This document shows, piece by piece, positions 58,726-64,000 of a stretch of 64,000 nucleotides of DNA. The stretch comes from an uncultured Oscillospiraceae bacterium (lineage in GTDB: Bacteria > Bacillota > Clostridia > Oscillospirales > Ruminococcaceae): positions 1-64,000 of the forward strand of contig CAJFOJ010000004.1 in assembly GCA_904396495.1 (NCBI GenBank), in the 5' to 3' direction. A program made the translations under genes and the position numbers. The notes under the pieces were generated by a model. It worked only from the letters and a program-made list of their open reading frames with translations. It did no database searches and had not been told where the DNA came from. The first letter of the stretch is position 1; every line of letters starts with the position of its first letter.

Positions 58726-59760
58726 CTATTCGAGGATGACACCTTCATCGCTTTCCACCAGTTCACCCAAGATGTATGCCGCTTCTCCAGCTGTCTGCAA
58801 GATGTTAAGGGCCAGATCAGCGTCTTCTTTGGCAACGCAGGCGACCATTCCCACCCCCATGTTGAAGGTGTTAAACATATCCCGTTCCGGAATATTCCCG
58901 GTGCGGGCGATCAAATCGAAAATGGGAAGGACTTTCACATCGGCACGATTAATTTTCGCCGAAAGCCCCTTTTTGAGAGAACGGGGGATATTTTCGTAAA
59001 AACCGCCGCCTGTAATGTGTGCCACCGATTTGACGGTGACTTTCTCAAACAGGGACAGCATAGGTTTTACATAAATTTTAGTAGGAGTTAATAGGGTTTC
59101 GCCCAAAGTGTTCCCTAAAGTGTCCACATATGTAGCAAGGTCGGTTTTTTCGATGTTAAACACCTTACGGACCAACGAAAAACCGTTGGAATGAACGCCT
59201 GAAGAGGGCAGGGCTATGAGGACATCCCCGGCTTTTTGGGTGCTGTTGTCTAAGATTTTGTCTTTATCGACAACGCCAACGCTAAATCCTGCCAAATCAT
59301 ATTCATCCACAGGATAGAAGCCGGGCATCTCCGCTGTTTCGCCGCCCACCAGGGCACAACCGGACTGGACGCAGCCTTCCGCCACACCGCTGACGATCTC
59401 CGCCACCTTTTCCGGCACGTTTTTGCCCACAGCCACATAGTCCAAGAAAAAGAGGGGTTTCGCGCCGCAGCAGATAATGTCGTTGACGCACATAGCCACA
59501 CAGTCAATGCCCACTGTGTTGTGTTTTTCCTGCAAAAACGCCAGTTTTAATTTTGTCCCAACGCCGTCGGTGCCAGAAACTAAAACCGGTTTCTGAACAC
59601 CGGTGAGATCCAACTCGAACAAGCCGCCAAAGCCGCCAAGTCCCGTCAAAACCGAACTGGTCATCGTCTTTGCCACGTGGGCTTTCATCAGTTCCACCGC
59701 TTTGTATCCGGCAGTCACATCGACGCCGGCCTTTTTGTAGCTCTCACTAAAACTTTTCAC
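58726..59760 (-). CDS. purM: Phosphoribosylformylglycinamidine cyclo-ligase
   Basis: PurM converts FGAM and ATP to AIR. The 344 residues are standard: [62 protein letters not shown], and GGETAEMPG. The start is GTG 59760. A gene for FGAM synthetase (purL) is not in the operon and must be elsewhere. It lies 130 bases after purF, with a hairpin in the gap. Confidence 0.97.
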   Translation of the reverse strand: MKSFSESYKKAGVDVTAGYKAVELMKAHVAKTMTSSVLTGLGGFGGLFELDLTGVQKPVLVSGTDGVGTKLKLAFLQEKHNTVGIDCVAMCVNDIICCGAKPLFFLDYVAVGKNVPEKVAEIVSGVAEGCVQSGCALVGGETAEMPGFYPVDEYDLAGFSVGVVDKDKILDNSTQKAGDVLIALPSSGVHSNGFSLVRKVFNIEKTDLATYVDTLGNTLGETLLTPTKIYVKPMLSLFEKVTVKSVAHITGGGFYENIPRSLKKGLSAKINRADVKVLPIFDLIARTGNIPERDMFNTFNMGVGMVACVAKEDADLALNILQTAGEAAYILGELVESDEGVILE

Positions 59761-59821
59761 AAACTTCCATGCCTTTCCGGGGAAATCCCCTGTCCATATA
59801 TAGAAGGCTTATCACAAGCGG

Positions 59822-59854
59822 AAATCTCCAGACAGTGTCCTGCTCCGGAGATTT
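59822..59854 (-). other. Hairpin between purF and purM
   Basis: AAATCTCC (59822-59829) and GGAGATTT (59847-59854) form an 8-bp stem with further pairing inside. It lies in the 130-base purF-purM gap. No T-run, so mRNA processing or stability is more likely than termination. Confidence 0.5.
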
Positions 59855-59890
59855 TGCCTATTTTCTGTGCCTGATCGCTTTTCTCCTAGG

Positions 59891-61300
59891 TTATTCCTCT
59901 CCGCTCCAACAATAGGTGCAGATTTGATCTCGGGGAAGGCCGATGGCCTCCAGCATTCCGTCCAATGTCTGATAGCGGAGGGTGGTAAAATCGAGCTTTT
60001 CCCCAATTTTTTTCACCATCTTCTGATAGCGCTCCGTCTTGTCGTCACAGTATTCGTCCAAATGATTGAGCGCCTGTTCCCCTTCCAATTCCGCAATAAC
60101 CCGACGGGTAATCAATTCCATCTCAGAAGTACTTCTGGAGAAGTTTAAGTATTTACAACCGAACATAATGGGAGGGCATGCGGAACGGATGTGAACCTCC
60201 TTGGCCCCGCTTTTGTAAAGAAAATCCACTGTTTCGCCCATTTGGGTGCCGCGGACGATAGAATCGTCGATAAACAAAAGGCTCTTGTCCCGGATCAGAG
60301 CATCCACTGGGATGAGCTTCATATGGGCCACCAGGTTTCTCATAGACTGGTTGGTCGGCATAAAACTCCTAGGCCAAGTAGGTGTGTATTTGATAAAAGG
60401 CCGGGCGAACGGAATGCCTGAGCGGTTGGCATAACCAATGGCGTGGGGCACGCCGGAATCCGGGATGCCGGCCACATAGTCGATGCCCTCATACTGATCG
60501 TGCTCGGCCAATATTTCGCCGCAGCGGCATCGCATAGCTTCAACATTTACGTTTTCATAGCTGGAGGTGGGGTAGCCGTAATAAATCCAGAGAAAAGCGC
60601 AGATTTTCATCGGTTTGTCTGGCTTTCGGAGCACCTGGACATTATTTACGTCCATCAGCACAATTTCCCCTGGTCCCAGCTCCCGATCCAGACCATATCC
60701 CAAATTCAGATAGGAAAACGACTCAAAGGAAACGCACCGCGCCCCGTCTTTTTTGCCCAGAATCACCGGAGTACGCCCCATCTTATCCCGGGCGGCGTAA
60801 ATGCCTTCCTTGGTGAGAAGGAGCATGGACATCGATCCGTCGATGCGCTCCTGGGCGAACCGAATCCCCTCGGGGATGCTGTCTTTCTGGTTGATAAGGG
60901 AGGCCACTAGTTCGGTGGCGTTGACCTTGCCGCCGCTCATCTCTAAAAAGTGGGTGCTGCCATTTTGAAAGGCACTGCGGATAAGTTCTTCTTCGTTGTT
61001 GATCCTTCCTACTGTTGTAATGGCGTAATTCCCTAAATGAGAGCGTACGATGAGTGGCTGGGGTTCATTGTCGCTGATACAGCCAATCCCCATAGTACCA
61101 GCCATTTCATTGACATCCTTTTCAAACTTTGTCCGAAAAGGGGAGTTTTCAATGTTGTGGATAGCCCGCTGAAAACCGGCCTCTTTTGAATACACCGCCA
61201 TGCCGCCCCGCCTGGTTCCCAGGTGGGAATGGTAATCTACGCCGAAAAAAAGATCCATCACACAGTCTTCCCGTGAAACGGCGCCAAAAAATCCACCCAA
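59891..61300 (-). CDS. purF: PurF-like amidophosphoribosyltransferase lacking the catalytic cysteine
   Basis: PurF normally makes phosphoribosylamine from PRPP with ammonia from glutamine. The C-terminal phosphoribosyltransferase half (about 240-450) is intact, with IPDSGVPHAIGYANRSG, LLFIDDSIVRGTQM (PRPP loop), and cysteines CKYLNF and CTYCWSG placed like iron-sulphur ligands. The N-terminal nucleophile fold reads MGGFFGAVSRED where PurF has CGVFG, so the cysteine nucleophile is missing. The usual HNGNLVN region reads TTVGRINNEEEL. TTG 61300 follows AGGAGG by 8 bases and gives MGGFFG. It may use free ammonia or a partner glutaminase. The operon position supports a PurF role. Confidence 0.88.
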   Translation of the reverse strand: MGGFFGAVSREDCVMDLFFGVDYHSHLGTRRGGMAVYSKEAGFQRAIHNIENSPFRTKFEKDVNEMAGTMGIGCISDNEPQPLIVRSHLGNYAITTVGRINNEEELIRSAFQNGSTHFLEMSGGKVNATELVASLINQKDSIPEGIRFAQERIDGSMSMLLLTKEGIYAARDKMGRTPVILGKKDGARCVSFESFSYLNLGYGLDRELGPGEIVLMDVNNVQVLRKPDKPMKICAFLWIYYGYPTSSYENVNVEAMRCRCGEILAEHDQYEGIDYVAGIPDSGVPHAIGYANRSGIPFARPFIKYTPTWPRSFMPTNQSMRNLVAHMKLIPVDALIRDKSLLFIDDSIVRGTQMGETVDFLYKSGAKEVHIRSACPPIMFGCKYLNFSRSTSEMELITRRVIAELEGEQALNHLDEYCDDKTERYQKMVKKIGEKLDFTTLRYQTLDGMLEAIGLPRDQICTYCWSGEE

Positions 61301-61382
61301 AACTGATTCCTCCTGTTCCGATTGCCCGCTCAAAATCGCGGGCTGTGTGCAACGGTGAGTGAGTTGCTGTAAATTTTACCGA

Positions 61383-62093
61383 TTATTCGCCCAATAGGCG
61401 TTTCATGATTTCCTTGTATGCGTCTTCCTCGCCGCCCATGTCTCTGCGGAACCGGTCCTTGTCCAATTTTTCATGGGTTTTGCTATCCCAGAATCGGCAG
61501 GTGTCAGGCGAGATTTCATCCGCCAAAACAATAGTGCCATCGGAGGTCTTGCCAAATTCTAATTTGAAGTCGATGAGTTCAATTCCCACATCCTTCAGGT
61601 AATCGGTAAGGAAGCGGTTGACGTGGAAAGAGTACGCCGCTATTTTGTCTAACTCTTCTTTGGTGGCAACGCCCAAAGCGGCGATGTGGTATTCATTGAT
61701 CATGGGATCCCCCAGGTCGTCGTCTTTGTAGCAGTACTCCAAAACGGTAGATTTGAGCTTGGTGCCCTCCGGCAGGCCCAGCCGTTTGGAAAGGGAACCG
61801 GCGGCGATATTCCTGACGATGACTTCTAACGGGATAATAGTCACTTTTTTGACCAGAGTTTCCCGGTCGGAGAGTTCTTTTACAAAATGGGTGGGAACCC
61901 CGTCTGCCTCCAGCAGCTTCATCAGGTGGTTGGTGACCCGATTGTTGATGATGCCCTTATTGTGGATGGTGCCTTTTTTTAGCCCATTTAACGCGGTGGC
62001 GTCGTCTTTATAATCGACGATGTACAGCTCAGGATCATCAGTTTTAAACACCCTTTTGGCCTTTCCTTCGTAAAGCTGTTCCAATTTTTCCAT
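61383..62093 (-). CDS. purC: SAICAR synthase
   Basis: PurC joins aspartate to CAIR with ATP. The 236 residues begin [19 protein letters not shown] and contain [18 protein letters not shown]-type [23 protein letters not shown] and [15 protein letters not shown]. Length is typical. ATG 62093 follows AAGGGG by about 10 bases; ATG 62114 has no ribosome site. It lies 31 bases after purE and 82 bases before purF. Confidence 0.97.
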   Translation of the reverse strand: MEKLEQLYEGKAKRVFKTDDPELYIVDYKDDATALNGLKKGTIHNKGIINNRVTNHLMKLLEADGVPTHFVKELSDRETLVKKVTIIPLEVIVRNIAAGSLSKRLGLPEGTKLKSTVLEYCYKDDDLGDPMINEYHIAALGVATKEELDKIAAYSFHVNRFLTDYLKDVGIELIDFKLEFGKTSDGTIVLADEISPDTCRFWDSKTHEKLDKDRFRRDMGGEEDAYKEIMKRLLGE

Positions 62094-62124
62094 AATGTCA
62101 TTCCCCTTTTCCAAAACTCACAAT

Positions 62125-62619
62125 TTATTTGTTGACTTCATTTTGAAGCTTTGCGTCTTTTTTGCGGACTTCCTCCGCCATGTCCTCTTTCATTTTCTCC
62201 AATTTGGCGCTGAGGGTATCATCACTGAGAGCCAAGATTTGGAGGGCTAAAATGGCGGCGTTTTTCGCACCGTTCACGGCGACAGTTGCAACTGGGATTC
62301 CGGAGGGCATCTGAACCGTGGCCAAGAGGGCGTCCAACCCCTCAAAGGAGGATTTAATTGGGATACCGATAACCGGCAAAGTGGTGTGGGCCGCCAAAAC
62401 ACCGCCAAGATGAGCCGCCATGCCGGCGGCGGCAATGATAACGCCGAAGCCGTTTGTTTTTGCGTTTTTAGCAAATGCACAGGCTTCCGCGGGGGTACGG
62501 TGGGCAGACATAACGTGAACTTCGGTTTCGACGCCGAACTCCTTGAGGCAGTCTACCGCTTTTTTGACAGTTGCCCAATCGCTGTCACTGCCCATGATGA
62601 CTGCAACTTTTTTCAGCAT
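62125..62619 (-). CDS. purE: N5-carboxyaminoimidazole ribonucleotide mutase
   Basis: PurE shifts the carboxyl group to give CAIR. The 164 residues show [17 protein letters not shown] at the start, [13 protein letters not shown], the GAAHLPG-like [16 protein letters not shown], and [20 protein letters not shown]. This is the class I form, which usually pairs with PurK; no purK is visible here, so CO2 may be used directly or purK lies elsewhere. It is the first gene of the operon, behind a structured leader of about 200 bases. Confidence 0.95.
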   Translation of the reverse strand: MLKKVAVIMGSDSDWATVKKAVDCLKEFGVETEVHVMSAHRTPAEACAFAKNAKTNGFGVIIAAAGMAAHLGGVLAAHTTLPVIGIPIKSSFEGLDALLATVQMPSGIPVATVAVNGAKNAAILALQILALSDDTLSAKLEKMKEDMAEEVRKKDAKLQNEVNK

Positions 62620-62652
62620 TTTTCTTCTTCCTTTCTCCTAAAAAACAAAAAA

Positions 62653-62698
62653 GCCGCGATTTCCCGCAGCCTGCAACAATGCTTTTATAAAACGCGGC
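62653..62698 (-). terminator. Attenuator-like terminator in the purE leader
   Basis: On the minus strand GCTGCG (62670-62665) pairs with CGCGGC (62658-62653), followed by TTTTTTGTTTTTT: a good intrinsic terminator 33 bases before purE. Upstream GCCGCG (62698-62693) can pair with the same CGCGGC, giving an exclusive antiterminator. I do not recognise a known riboswitch core (purine, PRPP or ZTP) upstream. Confidence 0.6.
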
Positions 62699-62736
62699 AG
62701 AGCGCACCTGTCCCCATTGAATAATAGCTTCCAAAT

Positions 62737-62799
62737 TCACAGCTTTGGTCGCCGCTTTGAAAAGAACCATTCGACAGAAACATCATGGGTACACCTCAT
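62737..62799 (-). CDS. Possible leader peptide of the purine operon
   Basis: An ATG 62799 frame of 20 codons ends at 62737, inside the leader and about 40 bases before the antiterminator bases. GCGGAAGA is upstream as a weak ribosome site. The peptide is unremarkable (MRCTHDVSV start, basic end SKRRPKL). It could act in attenuation, or be chance. Confidence 0.2.
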   Translation of the reverse strand: MRCTHDVSVEWFFSKRRPKL

Positions 62800-62825
62800 T
62801 CTTCCGCAGTTTTACTCATACTACT

Positions 62826-62854
62826 ATAATAATGCAAAAACACCGCCTTTTCAA
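62826..62854 (-). promoter_or_regulatory. Promoter of the purine operon
   Basis: On the minus strand TTGAAA (62854-62849), 17 bases, TATTAT (62831-62826). It is about 205 bases upstream of purE, giving the structured leader. Confidence 0.65.
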
Positions 62855-62909
62855 GCGCAAAAAATTCACAAATCCCACTACCGAAACCCATTCCTTTTGT
62901 GCATAGTGG

Positions 62910-62940
62910 ATATGCTTTCCAAGATAACTGGAAAGCATAT
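62910..62940 (-). terminator. Hairpin at the end of the HD-domain gene
   Basis: ATATGCTTTCCA (62910-62921) and TGGAAAGCATAT (62929-62940) form a perfect 12-bp stem touching the stop codon. It lacks a clear T-run. It probably insulates the purine operon from uvrC-HD transcription. Confidence 0.6.
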
Positions 62941-63599
62941 TACAAAAGTACCTGTCCATTGATGACCAGCTGAAACTTTAGCCCCAGCTTTTCAGCAGCC
63001 TTGCGACAGAGGATCATCCGATCAAGAAAGATCTCAAAGTAGTCCATCACCGCCGACATCTCGGTGTCGATGGTCAGAGCCAACAAAAACCGCTGATGAT
63101 CCTCAGTGATGTCGGCATAAGCGTGCTCGACAGCATAGTTAACACGGTCGTGGATGTCAAAGGTAGCAAAGTCGGAATTACGGACACGGGAGCGGCGCAC
63201 GTCGGTTTTGTCGGCCAAAATAAGGGCAGCGGCCACAGGGTTCACTGGCATAGCGGTGCCTTCGTCGTGGTTTCCGATGGCGCTAATAACAGTAGCGATT
63301 TCGTCGGCGGGCATTCCCAGCTTATCCAGAAGCCGGAACGCCATGACAGCGCCGCTCTGAGCATGGTCAATCCGGTTGACGATGTTGCCGATGTCGTGGA
63401 GGTAACCGGCAATCCTTGCCAGCTCCGCCTCCCGATGGGAATACTGAAGCTCCTCTAAAATCTGCCCCGCCTTTTCCGCAACCTTGGTCACGTGGGCAAA
63501 ACTGTGCTCGGTGTAACCCAAAGCGATTAGCGATTCATCCGCCTTTTGAATATAGGTCTTAATTTGGGGGTTGTTTTTGATTTGGTGAAATGTAATCAT
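62940..63599 (-). CDS. HD-domain phosphohydrolase
   Basis: The 219 residues carry an HD metal site: HSFAHVTKV (H), GYLHDIGNIVN (HD) and a later aspartate in LILADKTDV. NHDEGTAMP in the middle is the second histidine-containing stretch. This suggests a small-molecule phosphohydrolase (nucleotide or second messenger type). It follows uvrC by 14 bases, and pairing with uvrC is seen in other Clostridia. Substrate is unknown. Confidence 0.85.
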   Translation of the reverse strand: MITFHQIKNNPQIKTYIQKADESLIALGYTEHSFAHVTKVAEKAGQILEELQYSHREAELARIAGYLHDIGNIVNRIDHAQSGAVMAFRLLDKLGMPADEIATVISAIGNHDEGTAMPVNPVAAALILADKTDVRRSRVRNSDFATFDIHDRVNYAVEHAYADITEDHQRFLLALTIDTEMSAVMDYFEIFLDRMILCRKAAEKLGLKFQLVINGQVLL

Positions 63600-63613
63600 G
63601 CTTTTTCCTTTCC

Positions 63614-64000
63614 TTACATCTGCTGAATTACCCGGTAAAGCTCCGCAGCCGTCTCGTCGGAAATTTTCGCCACCTGCCTTAATTCGTCGGGCGATGCCTC
63701 TTTGAGCCGCTTTTTGGTGCGGAATTCCTTCATGAGCGCCTTGACCTTTGCCTCGCCGATGCCCTTCACCTTTCGCAGTTCGCTCTGGTAGGTTTCTTTT
63801 TTGTGAAGGGTTCGCTGGTAGGCGATGGCAAACCGATGGACTTCATCCTGAATGTTGGTGACCAGCGTAAACGCCGATTTGACGGTAGAGATGGCGATTT
63901 CTCCCCCCTCGCCTGTAATGGCCCGGGTGCGGTGCCGGCTGTCCTTGACCATACCAAACAACGGCACGTCGATCCCCAGTTCCTTAAGCAGGGGCTCTAC
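63614..64000 (-). CDS. uvrC: UvrABC system protein C, C-terminal part (cut by window edge)
   Basis: UvrC makes both incisions in nucleotide excision repair. Only the last 128 codons are inside the window; the gene continues past 64000. The visible part has the end of the RNase H-like 5'-endonuclease domain (GMVKDSRHRTRAI, DEVHRFAIAYQR) and the tandem helix-hairpin-helix end with VKGIGEAKVKALMKEF and ISDETAAELYRVI. The start is off the window. Confidence 0.93.
   Translation of the reverse strand, partial: VEPLLKELGIDVPLFGMVKDSRHRTRAITGEGGEIAISTVKSAFTLVTNIQDEVHRFAIAYQRTLHKKETYQSELRKVKGIGEAKVKALMKEFRTKKRLKEASPDELRQVAKISDETAAELYRVIQQM

Noticed and set aside
62620-62826. A purine (G-box), ZTP or PRPP riboswitch in the purE leader
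   Set aside because: I could not find the conserved cores of these classes; the leader is reported as an unclassified attenuator.
1-64000. tRNA or rRNA genes, CRISPR arrays, insertion sequences, prophage or integration sites
   Set aside because: I scanned for GGTTCGA-type tRNA arms, regularly spaced repeats and transposase or integrase motifs and found none I could support.

Overview
The window looks like the chromosome of an anaerobic, probably spore-forming low-to-mid-GC Clostridia bacterium, most likely of the Oscillospirales/Ruminococcaceae type. The evidence is a Gram-positive LexA, a SAM-I riboswitch on metK, a single-chain pyruvate:ferredoxin oxidoreductase, a SpoIVFA/SpoIVFB-like pair, consensus sigma-A promoters, frequent TTG/GTG starts with strong Shine-Dalgarno sites, and a purine pathway with separate AICAR transformylase and PurO-type IMP cyclohydrolase. 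This placement is inferred from gene content and was not computed. I saw no tRNA, rRNA, CRISPR array, insertion sequence or prophage.

Layout. 1-3.0 kb (mostly minus strand): a frameshifted tspO, then lexA, two TrkA-type K+ uptake regulators and a possible 50-codon gene coupled to them. 3.1-11.2 kb (plus): ybaK-cca, SAM-I riboswitch-metK, a small membrane protein, recD2-comF and an MreB paralogue, closed by two strong hairpins. 11.3-21.9 kb (minus): a sugar-acid locus with a RraA-like protein, LacI regulator, PfkB kinase, KDPG aldolase fused to a VOC-like domain, a complete CUT2-type ABC importer, an enolase-superfamily dehydratase, an SDR dehydrogenase and a cyclase-family hydrolase. It is headed by an AT-rich control region with LacI/cre-type operators. 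22.5-27.9 kb (plus): a CNNM/CBS/CorC membrane protein and pyruvate:ferredoxin oxidoreductase, whose leader has terminator-like overlapping hairpins.

28.2-41.4 kb (minus): a long cell-envelope and division cluster read zapA, U32 peptidase, dut, DUF4321, maf, mreB, mreC, mreD, PBP2, minD-like, mgsA, hisS, aspS. 41.8-46.8 kb: a DUF1624-type acyltransferase, a metallophosphoesterase and a GntR(YtrA)-ABC-permease operon. 47.2-50.3 kb (plus): pyruvate kinase, a GH27 alpha-galactosidase and a small zinc-ribbon protein. 50.3-54.7 kb: a MATE exporter, the SpoIVFA/FB-like pair, a lipoprotein, and a DUF134-NifX fusion regulator under a near-perfect palindrome. 54.8-62.6 kb (minus): the purine operon purE-C-F-M-N-O-(AICARFT)-D behind an attenuator-like leader. 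62.9-64.0 kb: an HD hydrolase and the C-terminal end of uvrC, cut by the window edge.

The most interesting points are: a PurF whose glutaminase domain lacks the N-terminal catalytic cysteine; the split PurH functions; the DUF134-NifX fusion with its operator; the uncharacterised sugar-acid locus with an aldolase-VOC fusion; a MinD-like ATPase with no visible membrane-targeting helix and no MinC or MinE nearby; the PFOR leader hairpins; the coupled 50-codon gene upstream of trkA; and a tspO broken by one base in a homopolymer.
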